Source: Phyllobacterium brassicacearum
GTDB lineage: Bacteria; Pseudomonadota; Alphaproteobacteria; Rhizobiales; Rhizobiaceae
Reading direction: 5' to 3'
Assembly: GCF_003010955.1 (NCBI RefSeq)
Contig: NZ_PGGO01000006.1
Span: 204,157-268,156 of the forward strand
DNA: 64,000 bases
Below the pieces are notes generated by a model. It searched no databases, was not told the origin of the DNA, and saw only the letters and a list, made by a program, of their open reading frames with translations. The position numbers were made by a program, and so were the translations under genes. Position 1 is the first letter of the stretch; each line of letters starts with the position of its first letter. Of this stretch, positions 1-8,261 are shown piece by piece.

Positions 1-144
1 GGCAATGCGGAATGGCGACAACGAAACACCGCTATCGAGATGCAGCGGCTTGTCGGCACCAAAATCCACCACAGGGCTGTGGGGATTTGTTGCTTCCTGG
101 CTCTTCTGATCGATTTTGGACGTTGATCGGCTGGCTTTGGTCAT
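1..144 (-). CDS. metX: Homoserine O-acetyltransferase, N-terminal part (cut by window edge)
   Basis: Only the first 48 codons are present; the gene runs off the left edge. MetX transfers an acetyl group from acetyl-CoA to homoserine, the first committed step of methionine synthesis by the acetyl route. The ATG is at 144 and the frame is open to base 1. The peptide begins MTKASRSTSK and contains the stretch FGADKPLHLDSGVSLSPF (residues 29-46), which I recognise as the usual N-terminal strand region of rhizobial MetX (FGADKPL...LSPF). It is divergent from hisC, with 205 bases between the two starts. The identification rests on this short N-terminal match only. Confidence 0.75.
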   Translation of the reverse strand, partial: MTKASRSTSKIDQKSQEATNPHSPVVDFGADKPLHLDSGVSLSPFRIA

Positions 145-349
145 CACACCGGATTTTGGGCTAAGCAATTTGGGTGCGCGCTAGGTATGGTTGCAGCCAC
201 GGCAAAGTCAATGGTTTCTTTGCGTTTCTGGCCTCGGCTAAGCCAGAGGAAGCAACTTGTTCTCGACATTGGCCGCTTTGGCGGCTATGTCCGCACGGTT
301 GCTTTTGCGAGCGAAATGACCATCGATCGAACGATGTTACGGATCAATC
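145..349. other. Divergent intergenic region metX / hisC
   Basis: This 205-base region carries the 5' ends of metX (minus) and hisC (plus). I see no small gene. In many alphaproteobacteria metX is preceded by a SAM-II riboswitch, but on the minus strand here I could not find its conserved core. A weak look-alike (GGTTGCAGCCACGGCAAAG, about 189-207) lies on the wrong strand. Confidence 0.5.
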
Positions 350-1456
350 ATGACCACGACAGTTAAAGACATGCGACCCACGCCCAAAGCCGGCATACTC
401 GACATAGCCCCCTATGTCCCCGGCAAGGAGCATGCTCCGGGCGTCGCAAAGGTCCATAAGCTGTCGTCCAATGAAACGCCGCTCGGCGCGAGCAAGCACG
501 CCATCGATGCCTATCGCGAGGCTGCCGGGAAGCTTGAGATCTATCCGGATGGCCAGGCAAGTGCACTGAAGAAGGCCATTGCCGATGTGCACGGACTGAA
601 TGCCGACAATATTCTCTGCGGCAATGGTTCCGATGAGCTGCTTGGTCTGCTCTGCCAGACCTATCTCTCGCCCGGCGACGAAGCTATCTACACTGAACAT
701 GGCTTCATGGTGTACAAAATCTACATCATGGCTGCGGGAGCGACGCCAGTCGTCGCCAAGGAAAACAGCGAGCGGGCGGAGGTGGACTCCATCCTGAGCA
801 CGGTCACGCCGCGCACGAAGATCATATTCCTTGCCAATCCGAACAATCCGACGGGCACGTACCTGCCTTTCGAAGAGGTGCGCCGCCTGCATGCCAGCCT
901 GCCGAAGAACGTCTTGCTGGTGCTTGATGCCGCCTATGCGGAATATGTGCGCCGCAACGACTACGAAGCCGGTGTCGAACTCGTGTCGTCCTTCGAAAAT
1001 GTCGTGATGACCCGGACCTTTTCCAAGATTCACGGGCTTGCGGCACTTCGCATCGGCTGGATGTTCGCGCCTCACCACGTCATCGATGCCGTCAACCGCA
1101 TTCGCGGCCCGTTCAACATGAACTCGGCGGCAATCGTTGCAGGCAGCGCGGCGATCCGCGACCGCGCGCATGTCGATCAGGCAATCGCCTTCAACGAGAA
1201 ATGGCTGCCATGGTTGACCGAACAGCTGACCGCTCTCGGTCTGCGCGTGACGCCATCGGTCGGCAACTTCCTGCTTGTGCACTTCCCGGACAATGCGGCG
1301 AAATCGGCCGAAAAGGCGGACGCCTACCTTACGAGCAAGGGCTATATTTTGCGCCGCGTTGCGGGATACGGATTTCCCAACGCGTTGCGCCTTACCATCG
1401 GATCCGAAGAAGCCAATCGCGGCGTAGTTGCTGCACTCTCCGAATTCCTGAAGTAG
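350..1456 (+). CDS. hisC: Histidinol-phosphate / aromatic aminotransferase
   Basis: A 368-residue class I/II PLP-dependent aminotransferase of the HisC family. It would transaminate imidazole acetol phosphate (histidine synthesis) and/or aromatic 2-oxo acids. Visible motifs are the substrate loop NPNNPTG (residues 163-169), the PLP-contact strand VLDAAYAEY (about 191-199) and the Schiff-base lysine in [14 protein letters not shown] (Lys226). Length is normal for the family. Start at 350 chosen by family N-terminus (…[12 protein letters not shown]); a second ATG at 371 is possible. It sits upstream of tyrC, separated by a palindromic repeat. The tyrC pairing makes an aromatic aminotransferase role likely; which substrate dominates cannot be read from sequence. 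Confidence 0.88.
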   Translation: MTTTVKDMRPTPKAGILDIAPYVPGKEHAPGVAKVHKLSSNETPLGASKHAIDAYREAAGKLEIYPDGQASALKKAIADVHGLNADNILCGNGSDELLGLLCQTYLSPGDEAIYTEHGFMVYKIYIMAAGATPVVAKENSERAEVDSILSTVTPRTKIIFLANPNNPTGTYLPFEEVRRLHASLPKNVLLVLDAAYAEYVRRNDYEAGVELVSSFENVVMTRTFSKIHGLAALRIGWMFAPHHVIDAVNRIRGPFNMNSAAIVAGSAAIRDRAHVDQAIAFNEKWLPWLTEQLTALGLRVTPSVGNFLLVHFPDNAAKSAEKADAYLTSKGYILRRVAGYGFPNALRLTIGSEEANRGVVAALSEFLK

Positions 1457-1460
1457 CTTC

Positions 1461-1570
1461 GCGCCATGACGGGCTGCAAATGGTGTTTTTCTGTGCTCCG
1501 GTGCTCACGTACCCATAAGTACGCTGTGCTCCGATGCTCGCAAGCCACCATTTTCGCCGCGTCATGGTGC
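1461..1570. repeat. Palindromic intergenic repeat, diverged copy
   Basis: An inverted repeat whose arms GCGCCATGACGGGCTGC… (from 1461) and …GCCGCGTCATGGTGC (to 1570) pair. The centre, GTGCTCACGTACCCATAAGTAC, is the same core found in copies at 3584, 12405, 31251 and 32565. It lies between hisC and tyrC. The outer arms differ from the other copies, so this is a diverged member or subfamily. It could fold in the hisC-tyrC transcript. Confidence 0.65.
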
Positions 1571-1601
1571 GAATCTCAGCGCAGTCACAGGTCATAGAAA
1601 C

Positions 1602-2534
1602 ATGTCCAATATCCATTTCGATACAATTGCACTGATCGGCATCGGCCTTATCGGTTCGTCGCTGGCCCGTGTCATCAAACGCGAGGGTCTCGCCGACAAG
1701 ATCGTCATTTCCACCCGCAGTGAAAGCACACTTGCGCGGGCGAAGAAGCTTGGCCTCGGCGACAGCTACACGCTCGACAGCGCCGAGGCGGTGAAGGATG
1801 CCGATCTCGTCATCGTCTCGGTACCGGTCGGCTCGTCAGGTGCTATTGCCAAGCAGATTGCCGGTTCGCTGAAACCTGGCGCCATCGTAACCGATGTCGG
1901 CTCCACCAAAGGCTCGGTCATTGCGCAGATGCAGCCGGAACTGCCCGCCAATGTGCACTTCATCCCCGGCCACCCGCTCGCCGGTACGGAGTATTCCGGT
2001 CCGGATGCCGGCTTTGCCGAACTCTTCGCCAATCGCTGGTGCATCCTGACGCCGCTGGAAGGTACCGATCCCGCCGCTGTGGAGCGTCTGACGAAATTCT
2101 GGCAGGCGTGCGGTTCCCGGCTCGATACGATGGACCCGGTCCATCATGACCGCGTTCTCGCCATCGTCTCGCACCTGCCGCATCTCATCGCCTACAATAT
2201 CGTTGGGACGGCGAGCGATCTCGAGGAAGTGACGAACTCCGAAGTCATCAAATATTCGGCTTCGGGTTTCCGCGATTTCACCCGCCTGGCCGCATCGGAC
2301 CCGACGATGTGGCGCGATGTCTGCCTGCACAACAAGGAAGCCATCCTTGAAATGCTGGCGCGGTTTTCGGAAGATCTCGCGTCCTTGCAGCGCTCGGTTC
2401 GCTGGGGCGACGGCGATGCGCTGTTCGACCTGTTCACCCGGACGCGCGCCGTTCGCCGCGGCATCATCGATGCAGGTCAGGAAGTGGATGCACCGGACTT
2501 CGGTCGTCAGAAGGCTAGCCAGCCGTCAAAGTGA
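1602..2534 (+). CDS. tyrC: Prephenate/arogenate dehydrogenase
   Basis: A 310-residue TyrA-type dehydrogenase that makes 4-hydroxyphenylpyruvate or tyrosine from prephenate or arogenate with NAD(P). The Rossmann motif GIGLIG is at residues 13-18, followed by the family motif HPLAGTE (124-130) with its substrate-binding His. There is no fused chorismate mutase or ACT domain, as expected for the alphaproteobacterial form. It follows hisC in the same direction after a 145-base gap holding a palindromic repeat. Its last 9 bases overlap the end of the convergent DUF2125 gene. Substrate preference (prephenate or arogenate) cannot be told. Confidence 0.88.
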   Translation: MSNIHFDTIALIGIGLIGSSLARVIKREGLADKIVISTRSESTLARAKKLGLGDSYTLDSAEAVKDADLVIVSVPVGSSGAIAKQIAGSLKPGAIVTDVGSTKGSVIAQMQPELPANVHFIPGHPLAGTEYSGPDAGFAELFANRWCILTPLEGTDPAAVERLTKFWQACGSRLDTMDPVHHDRVLAIVSHLPHLIAYNIVGTASDLEEVTNSEVIKYSASGFRDFTRLAASDPTMWRDVCLHNKEAILEMLARFSEDLASLQRSVRWGDGDALFDLFTRTRAVRRGIIDAGQEVDAPDFGRQKASQPSK

Positions 2535-3545
2535 CGGCAGTCTGCCGATACTGATGAAGCCGATTTTCATCTTGCCGTTCCGGGCGGTGATCGGCAGTGT
2601 GGGTGCTCCGGTTTCGTCCTTCGGTACAAATGCCATCGCCTGGAGCACCGAAGCGATGGTGTTGCCGGCTTCCGGGAAGATACCCTGAAGCGCGGTGGCA
2701 ACGCCTTCCGGATTGCGCATCGTCACCTTGAAGTCGCCGCTGATGCGCCCGTCATCGCCGATCGAGAATGGTCCTGAAATGGCGATACCGCTACCGTCCG
2801 CAAATGCCAGATCGACTTTGCGCAAGGTGCCGGATTGGCCGCGCAATACTGTCAGATCCCGTTCGGGCTTGCCAAGCAGCGCAAATCCGTTGGCAAGTTG
2901 AACGTCCGCCGCGCCGGTCAATTCGGGCAGGGACCGGTTGTCGATGAGATTGTCGGCGATTTTCAGCTTGTTGAACGAAAGGGCGACATCCATTTGCGGT
3001 TCGGTGGTGCTGAAGTGCAGTTCGCCGTCCTGTACCACGGCGATCGGTACGGCACCCGGCGCCGCATCGCGCTGGTTGACGATGAAATTGCTGCCCTCGA
3101 TCGATATCTGCTTGGGGAGCGGTTTGTCCAAGCGAATGCTGGAAGTGAGATTTCCCCATTTGGCGTCGAGCGGCATCACGCCGGGTACATCAATGGCGGC
3201 AGGGCCATCGATGCGGCTGACAATCTGCATCGGGTCGTAGACCTGTGCCGCTGAACGAAAGGTGCCGGCGGTAACGGAAAGGTTCTTTGCCGGATCGGCC
3301 CAACCAACGCGTGTACAATCGAGCCCAACCCGCAATGGATAGCCGCTCGCCGTCGCATTCTCACAGGTGGCGTCGATGCCCTTTTCCTTGAAGGCAGCGA
3401 TATTCGTTGCAACGCGTGTTTGCAGTTCATTAGCCAGATAATACCAGCCGCCGGTATAGAGCGCGCCAAGCAGAACGAGTCCACCGATGAGATATTTCAA
3501 AAGGCGTCCGCGCTTGTTGCTGGATTCAGGGGTGCTTGACGGCAT
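2526..3545 (-). CDS. DUF2125 domain-containing envelope protein
   Basis: A 339-residue protein of the DUF2125 family, widespread in alphaproteobacteria and of unknown function. After a short charged N-terminus there is one hydrophobic segment (about residues 17-36), so it is probably anchored in the inner membrane with most of the protein periplasmic. The rest is beta-rich with repeated hydrophobic/Gly patterns, and two cysteines (in DATCENA and LDCTRV) lie close together in the N-terminal third. It converges on tyrC, overlapping it by 9 bases, and diverges from the ChaC gene across a full repeat copy. No catalytic motif is seen. Confidence 0.8.
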   Translation of the reverse strand: MPSSTPESSNKRGRLLKYLIGGLVLLGALYTGGWYYLANELQTRVATNIAAFKEKGIDATCENATASGYPLRVGLDCTRVGWADPAKNLSVTAGTFRSAAQVYDPMQIVSRIDGPAAIDVPGVMPLDAKWGNLTSSIRLDKPLPKQISIEGSNFIVNQRDAAPGAVPIAVVQDGELHFSTTEPQMDVALSFNKLKIADNLIDNRSLPELTGAADVQLANGFALLGKPERDLTVLRGQSGTLRKVDLAFADGSGIAISGPFSIGDDGRISGDFKVTMRNPEGVATALQGIFPEAGNTIASVLQAMAFVPKDETGAPTLPITARNGKMKIGFISIGRLPSL

Positions 3546-3583
3546 GGTCCGGCTCTCGCTATCGATCAGGGGAAGATGCTTCA

Positions 3584-3728
3584 GAGCCCGGTTGCAAACT
3601 CTACTGCGGCGGTCATCTGACGCGGTTTTCGGCGCTTCCGGTGCTCACGTACTCTAAGTACGTGCGCTCCGGTTCTCGAAAACCACGCCATATGCCTCAC
3701 CGCAGCAGCGACTTTTCAAAACGGGCTC
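3584..3728. repeat. Palindromic intergenic repeat, full copy
   Basis: A 145-base inverted-repeat element. Left end GAGCCCGGTTGCAAACTCTA pairs with right end …ACTTTTCAAAACGGGCTC. The inner core GCTTCCGGTGCTCACGTACT is followed by a matching arm reading GTACGTGCGCTCCGG. It lies in the divergent gap between the DUF2125 gene and the cyclotransferase gene, ending 30 bases before the latter's start. The copy at 32565 has the same layout; half copies are at 5170 and 12405. Confidence 0.85.
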
Positions 3729-3758
3729 TCACAGTTCACAACTGCTATCAGGACGGAT

Positions 3759-4283
3759 ATGGGCGATTTTTGGGTCTTTGGCTACGGCTCTTTGATGTGG
3801 AAGCCGGGCTTTGCACATTTGGAGACGATGCACGCCCGTCTGCATGGCTATCGGCGTGCACTTTGCGTGCGCTCCTATGTGCATCGCGGAACGCCGGAAC
3901 GGCCTGGCCTCGTGCTCGGGCTCGACCGTGGCGGGTCCTGCCTCGGCATGGCGTTTCGAGTGCCGGGCGATCTTGAGGATGAGGTGGTTGCTTATTTGCG
4001 GGCGCGGGAACTGGTCACGCACGTCTATCTGGAGCGGCGGCTTGGCATCCGGCTGGAGGACGGACGCAAGGTCGATGCCCTGACCTACGTTGTCGACCGC
4101 AACCATGTGCAATATGCCGGCACGCTGTCGGTGAGCGATGCGGCAACCGCCGTGCGCGGCTCGGTCGGCCAGTCCGGGCGCAACGAAGACTATGTCCACA
4201 ACACGCTCGACCATATGCGCAAGATGAACATCCGCGACCACTGGATGGAAGCGGTGGCGGCCGCAGTTGACGGGGGCGGTTAG
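3759..4283 (+). CDS. Gamma-glutamylcyclotransferase, ChaC-like
   Basis: A 174-residue protein of the gamma-glutamylcyclotransferase fold (AIG2/ChaC). It opens with the family's substrate-binding loop FGYGSLMW (residues 7-14). ChaC enzymes cleave glutathione to 5-oxoproline and Cys-Gly in the cytosol. Length fits the ChaC group, and the tail HNTLDHMRKMNI (about 146-157) matches the conserved C-terminal helix. The start is supported by a clear ribosome site (AGGACGG) just upstream. It ends in a hairpin shared with the convergent plsC. The substrate (glutathione or another gamma-glutamyl peptide) is inferred from family only. Confidence 0.82.
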   Translation: MGDFWVFGYGSLMWKPGFAHLETMHARLHGYRRALCVRSYVHRGTPERPGLVLGLDRGGSCLGMAFRVPGDLEDEVVAYLRARELVTHVYLERRLGIRLEDGRKVDALTYVVDRNHVQYAGTLSVSDAATAVRGSVGQSGRNEDYVHNTLDHMRKMNIRDHWMEAVAAAVDGGG

Positions 4284-4307
4284 GAAGCAGCAGGGAGGGG
4301 GCTTCCT
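4282..4307. terminator. Bidirectional terminator hairpin
   Basis: Stem AGGAAGC (4282-4288) pairs with GCTTCCT (4301-4307) around a purine-rich loop. It starts inside the stop codon of the cyclotransferase gene and ends 4 bases before the stop of plsC, so it can serve both convergent genes. Confidence 0.6.
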
Positions 4308-4310
4308 TAT

Positions 4311-5096
4311 CTAAACGCTGACGTCGAGTTCCCGTAGCCGGTTGACGGCCGTGGGTGGCATGGGCGGTGGATTGTCCGATTTTGCCGCCTCGATCAGGAG
4401 TTCGTCGCAGGCCGCCTCGGTCACCCTTTCGAGTTCCTTCAGGAAGGTATCGTTGTCGAGGCCGGGCTGGATCGGTGGCAGGATGCGGCAGCGGATGGTC
4501 CCCGGATAGCGCATGAACATGCGCCGCGGCCAATAGAGCCCCGCATTATGGGCAATGGGCACGACCGGGATGCCGAGTTCCCCATAGATATGCGCGACGC
4601 CATATTTGTAGCGCGGCGGTGCCCCGGGAGCCGTACGGGTGCCTTCGGGATAAATCATCAACTGCCTGTTCTGGGCAACCGCGTGACGGGCACCGGCCAC
4701 GGCGGTCTTCATGGCGGCGGAGCGTTTGCCGCGATCGATCGGCACCATCCGCATCTTCTGGATGTACCAGCCGAACAGCGGAATCCAGGTCAGTTCGCGC
4801 TTGAGGATATAGACCGGGTCGGCGATGTGGGGAAGGAACGCATAGGTGTCCCAAAATGACTGGTGCTTGGCGGCGCAGATATAGGGCCCGTCCGGAATAT
4901 TCTCGAGGCCGTCTATGTGATGGTCGGTGCCGGCAATCAGCTTTTGCAGCCAAAGATTGGATTTTGCCCAGTTCTTCGGAACGCTCCACGCTTGTTTGCG
5001 CGGGCTCAGAAAATAATAGGGGGTGAAGATGATCATCTGGATGATCAGGTTGAGGTAGAATGCCGTGTTGAAGGCGAGTGATCGGATGATCGTCAT
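4311..5096 (-). CDS. plsC: 1-acyl-sn-glycerol-3-phosphate acyltransferase
   Basis: A 261-residue PlsC/LPLAT acyltransferase that acylates lysophosphatidic acid to phosphatidic acid at the inner membrane. The catalytic block HQSFWD (residues 78-83, H-x4-D) and the phosphate-binding block YPEGTR (148-153) are both intact, with a hydrophobic N-terminal segment (about 11-31) for membrane attachment. It is transcribed in the same direction as ydcF, with 125 bases and a half repeat between them. Rhizobial genomes carry several PlsC paralogues, so this one may have a specialised acyl acceptor. Confidence 0.87.
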   Translation of the reverse strand: MTIIRSLAFNTAFYLNLIIQMIIFTPYYFLSPRKQAWSVPKNWAKSNLWLQKLIAGTDHHIDGLENIPDGPYICAAKHQSFWDTYAFLPHIADPVYILKRELTWIPLFGWYIQKMRMVPIDRGKRSAAMKTAVAGARHAVAQNRQLMIYPEGTRTAPGAPPRYKYGVAHIYGELGIPVVPIAHNAGLYWPRRMFMRYPGTIRCRILPPIQPGLDNDTFLKELERVTEAACDELLIEAAKSDNPPPMPPTAVNRLRELDVSV

Positions 5097-5169
5097 GAGG
5101 GTCCCGGAATGACATCGAATGGCCTGCGGCCTTGGTTATACTATATGGGACGTGGCGTGAACTGGATAA

Positions 5170-5219
5170 GAGCCCGTTTTGAAACTCTACGGGGTGGCCA
5201 TCTGACGTGATTTTCTGCG
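5170..5219. repeat. Palindromic intergenic repeat, half copy
   Basis: The left end only (GAGCCCGTTTTGAAACTCTA, then GGCCATCTGACGTGATTTTCTGCG) of the element found complete at 3584 and 32565. It breaks off 2 bases before the stop codon of ydcF, so the rest of the element was lost at the ydcF 3' end, or ydcF acquired its stop there. Confidence 0.7.
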
Positions 5220-5221
5220 AC

Positions 5222-5932
5222 CTATCCCTTGATCCTGTGCAGCAGGGATGTCGTGACATCGGACAGGCGGGCAGGAAGCTGGTACCGGATGATGGCGCCG
5301 ACATATTTGACGTATTCGACGAGCAGGACACGCACCACCAGGCCCCGGGTGATCCAGTTGCCGTCGCGCAGGTTCGTGTTGGTGATGGGATAGGGAATGA
5401 ACTCGATGTCGCGGGACGCGCGCTGGAGTTCAAACATCGTCCTCGGGATGTGATAATTATTGGTGACGACGATAATCCGCTTGTAGTGGTTGGCATTGGC
5501 CCATTTGACGCTCTCGGCAGCATTGCCCACCGTATCCAGCGCCGACCGGTCGATATCAACACAGCATTCGAACAGCGTAGCGTCGCCGCCGGTGACGCGC
5601 TGCAGTTCATTGCGGTTGGTGGAGGCATGGACGCCGCTGATGAACAGCCGCTCGCCACGCTTGTTCTTGAGAAGTTCAAGCGCCCCTTCGATACGGGAAT
5701 AGCCGCCAGTGAGGACAACGATGCCATCCGCGGGCACGGTCAGGTCCGGGGCTTGCAGAGTGCTGACGTGATCGCTGAAGACGATGAAGCCGCCGAGGAA
5801 CAGGCCCAGCGAGATCACGCAGAGAATGAACAGGGGCAGCACGATTCGCTTGCGGATGAACGCCATCGCCCGTCCACCGCGGCCCTCATCGCCGTTGTCT
5901 GACTTGCCGTTGCTATCGTTCAACCCGTTCAT
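5222..5932 (-). CDS. YdcF family protein (DUF218)
   Basis: About 236 residues with one N-terminal membrane segment (IVLPLFILCVISLGLFLGG) and a periplasmic DUF218 domain containing VVLTGG, RLFISGVH and TNNYHIPRT, the usual family signatures. DUF218 proteins such as SanA, ElyC and YdcF are linked to envelope integrity and polysaccharide/undecaprenyl metabolism, but their biochemistry is unsettled. Start: ATG at 5932 is used; a TTG at 5944 and an ATG at 5866 (MAFIRKR, directly before the membrane segment) are alternatives. It lies downstream of ftsX in the same direction after a 100-base gap. Confidence 0.8.
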   Translation of the reverse strand: MNGLNDSNGKSDNGDEGRGGRAMAFIRKRIVLPLFILCVISLGLFLGGFIVFSDHVSTLQAPDLTVPADGIVVLTGGYSRIEGALELLKNKRGERLFISGVHASTNRNELQRVTGGDATLFECCVDIDRSALDTVGNAAESVKWANANHYKRIIVVTNNYHIPRTMFELQRASRDIEFIPYPITNTNLRDGNWITRGLVVRVLLVEYVKYVGAIIRYQLPARLSDVTTSLLHRIKG

Positions 5933-6032
5933 TCCGCGTCGCAAATCGCCTTACTTGTGGCTCGTTTTTCTTGAGTGGGTTAAACAGCCGGGGCTTCGTA
6001 AAATCCATGGATTCAAAATAAATAGAACGAGT

Positions 6033-7031
6033 TTAATTTTCGTGACTGTCGCCCGTCCGTCCGTCCACTTGCCTCAGATGCGCTATGACTGTCATTCGTG
6101 TTGTAATCATGGTCAGCACACTGACCGCCAGTATGATCAGGACCACGCCGGAATAGCCGCCTGACCCGATGGAAAAATTGCCGAAGAGCGCTGTCGCCTG
6201 GTCAGCTTCCGGCGTTGCAAGATTGCGCGAGGACCACCAGGCGAAGCCGAGGAAAATGATCATCGCCAGGGCGCCGCCGCAGAGCGCGCCCTTCAACGCC
6301 GTCCAGAAGAAGTGCCGCTCGAACTGGCGCGCGACGAATTTCTGTTCCGCGCCGATGAAATGCAGCACCTCGATGATGTGTTCATTGCCGGCCATCGCAC
6401 CGCGGGTCGCGAAGATCACCGTCAGAACCGTCGCGGCAATGACGAGACCGAGCACCGCCATGCCGATGAGCACGGTCGAACGCGCCATCGAGACCAGCCG
6501 GTCGACCCAGGTGCGGTGATCGTCGAAGCTTGCGCCGGGTACGTCCTTGACGAGTGCGCTGCGAATGGCGGCGAAATCCGGCGGCGAAGCTTCGTCGAGC
6601 GTAACGACGACGAGGCGCGGCACCGGAAGCTCATCGATATCGAGGCCGGTACCGAGCCAGGGTTCGAGAAGCCGGGCTGTTGCTGCGCGGTCGATGATCC
6701 GCGTGGATATCACGCCGGAAAAGCCCTGCGCGATCGTGCTCGCCTGGTTCAGCAGCGCCTCCATGTCCTGGCCTTCGACGGGCCGGATCTGGATGGTTGC
6801 CTCGGTCGAAATCTGGCTCTGCCAGGTTGCTGCCGTCGATTGCACCAGGCTGACGGCGCCGATGGTCAGGCAGGCGAGGAATGTCATGATGGCGATGACG
6901 ATCATCAGCGCATGGCCGACGACATTGCCGGCCGGAACGATCGGCGCCTGGCTGCTGTTGCCGCGCACAAGCCCGATGGCCCTGTCAATCAGCACCAGCG
7001 CCTGTTCCTTGAGGCGGTCGGCATCAATCAT
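6033..7031 (-). CDS. ftsX: Cell division protein FtsX
   Basis: A 332-residue FtsX-type permease. It has a cytosolic N-terminus, a first membrane segment (about residues 44-66), a periplasmic domain (about 70-190) and three more membrane segments in the C-terminal half, which is the standard FtsX topology. With FtsE it couples ATP hydrolysis to activation of septal peptidoglycan hydrolases. Its start overlaps the end of ftsE by 8 bases, indicating translational coupling. The N-terminal cytosolic extension is normal for rhizobial FtsX. Confidence 0.92.
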   Translation of the reverse strand: MIDADRLKEQALVLIDRAIGLVRGNSSQAPIVPAGNVVGHALMIVIAIMTFLACLTIGAVSLVQSTAATWQSQISTEATIQIRPVEGQDMEALLNQASTIAQGFSGVISTRIIDRAATARLLEPWLGTGLDIDELPVPRLVVVTLDEASPPDFAAIRSALVKDVPGASFDDHRTWVDRLVSMARSTVLIGMAVLGLVIAATVLTVIFATRGAMAGNEHIIEVLHFIGAEQKFVARQFERHFFWTALKGALCGGALAMIIFLGFAWWSSRNLATPEADQATALFGNFSIGSGGYSGVVLIILAVSVLTMITTRMTVIAHLRQVDGRTGDSHEN

Positions 7032-7683
7032 AGATATCGAGCCTCCCCTGATCGAGGATCATGCGCCGCGCATTGATCTGGTCCATGAGGGTCAGGTCGT
7101 GCGTCGCGATGACCACTGCAGTGCCGGAACGATTGAGCTCGCCGAATAGCCGAAGCAGGCGCCTTGCCAGCGGCGGATCGACATTGCCTGTCGGCTCGTC
7201 CGCAAGCAGGATTTCCGGCTGGTCGATCAAGGCGCGGGCAATGGCGGCGCGCTGCTTCTCACCGCCGGACAGGACAGGCGGCAGGACGTGCATGCGCTCG
7301 CCGAGCCCGACCCAGTGCAGCAGTTCCTCGACCTCGGCGCGGTAGGTCGCCTCTTCCTTGCCGCGCACACGGAGCGGGAGCGCCACGTTCTGGTAGGTTG
7401 TCATGTGATCAAGCAGGCGGAAATCCTGGAAAACAACACCGATACGGCGGCGAAGCAGCGGCATTTCCTTGGACGAGATCGTCGCAATGTCCTTGCCGAA
7501 GACGGTGATCAGGCCGCGTGTCGGCTTCAGCGTCATGAATAGCAGGCGCAGCAAGGAGGTCTTGCCGGCGCCCGAGGGGCCGGTCAGGAACTGGAATGAT
7601 CGCGGTGAAATGTGGAGGCTGACATCACGCAGAACCTCCGGGCCCATCCCATAGCGCAAACCGACATTCTCAAAACGAATCAA
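7024..7683 (-). CDS. ftsE: Cell division ATP-binding protein FtsE
   Basis: A 219-residue ABC ATPase. Walker A is GPSGAGKT (residues 35-42), the signature is LSGGEKQR (138-145) and Walker B with the catalytic Glu is LLADEPTG (159-166). It is the ATPase partner of FtsX at the divisome. The start codon is TTG at 7683, with a ribosome site (GGAAG) about 7 bases upstream; there is no ATG near the family N-terminus (IRFENVGLRYG). A divergent small membrane protein gene lies upstream. Confidence 0.93.
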   Translation of the reverse strand: MIRFENVGLRYGMGPEVLRDVSLHISPRSFQFLTGPSGAGKTSLLRLLFMTLKPTRGLITVFGKDIATISSKEMPLLRRRIGVVFQDFRLLDHMTTYQNVALPLRVRGKEEATYRAEVEELLHWVGLGERMHVLPPVLSGGEKQRAAIARALIDQPEILLADEPTGNVDPPLARRLLRLFGELNRSGTAVVIATHDLTLMDQINARRMILDQGRLDIYD

Positions 7684-7815
7684 GCGTAACTTCCAGATTT
7701 TGGTCTACGCGTGTTTTATTCAGCGCGGACAGGTTTGGCCACCGTCAATCACGGTCAGACGGCCGCCGAACCGTTAATTTTTGTGCAGTAACCTTGCGCC
7801 ATGATTCGGAGGAAC

Positions 7816-7857
7816 ATGACTGCAACATGGCGGGATGAGCGGAAAAGCGTGCAATGA
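7816..7857 (+). CDS. Possible 13-residue leader peptide
   Basis: A micro-ORF, ATG at 7816, encoding MTATWRDERKSVQ. It has one of the stronger ribosome sites in this stretch (GGAGG, 7808-7812) and its TGA (7855-7857) overlaps the ATG (7854) of the next gene in the ATGA arrangement. That geometry is typical of translational coupling. No run of one amino acid suggests classical attenuation. It is untested and may be a chance ORF. Confidence 0.35.
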   Translation: MTATWRDERKSVQ

Positions 7858-8171
7858 CGCAATTCAGGCCATTGATTGGCGAAAACGACATGGATTTTCT
7901 TGGTGCGACGACCTTCAACAGGGGCGTTGCCGAGGAGATTCATTTTGAAACCGTGATCGCTCCGGCGAGTCCGACGCCAAGCGGAGCAGTTGATCGCACC
8001 CCGGTTCGACCGCCCATGCAATCGTTGCCAGTGGATGATGGGATCGCAATTCTTCAACGGCCTGACCGGTCTCAAGGCAGGTTCCCGGGTTTCGGATACT
8101 GGTTCCTGGTGGCGCTGGCGGCGGCTTCGGCGTTCTGGATCAGTGGCGGCTACGTGCTATTTTCGCACTAG
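7854..8171 (+). CDS. Small membrane protein, function unknown
   Basis: A 105-residue protein with a polar, proline-rich N-terminal 75 residues and one C-terminal membrane segment (about residues 82-103, YWFLVALAAASAFWISGGYV). It sits divergent from ftsE, where many rhizobia carry a zinc-ribbon membrane protein. This one has no cysteines, so it may be a shortened relative or unrelated. The start at 7854 is supported by an ATGA overlap with an upstream micro-ORF that has a strong ribosome site. A start at 7890 (MDFLGATTF) is possible. Confidence 0.6.
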   Translation: MTQFRPLIGENDMDFLGATTFNRGVAEEIHFETVIAPASPTPSGAVDRTPVRPPMQSLPVDDGIAILQRPDRSQGRFPGFGYWFLVALAAASAFWISGGYVLFSH

Positions 8172-8261
8172 AACTTTTGCTCTGTTCGGCGATCAGCTTT
8201 TGCTTTTGCCATGCAGATCGGGCTATAGCAGCCTCTTCTATCCATAATCAGGAATACATGC

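Noticed and set aside
145..349. SAM-II riboswitch in front of metX
   Set aside because: Expected from other alphaproteobacteria, but the conserved core was not found on the minus strand. A weak match (GGTTGCAGCCACGGCAAAG) is on the plus strand, pointing at hisC, and lacks the partner stem. An Infernal search with the SAM-II model would decide.
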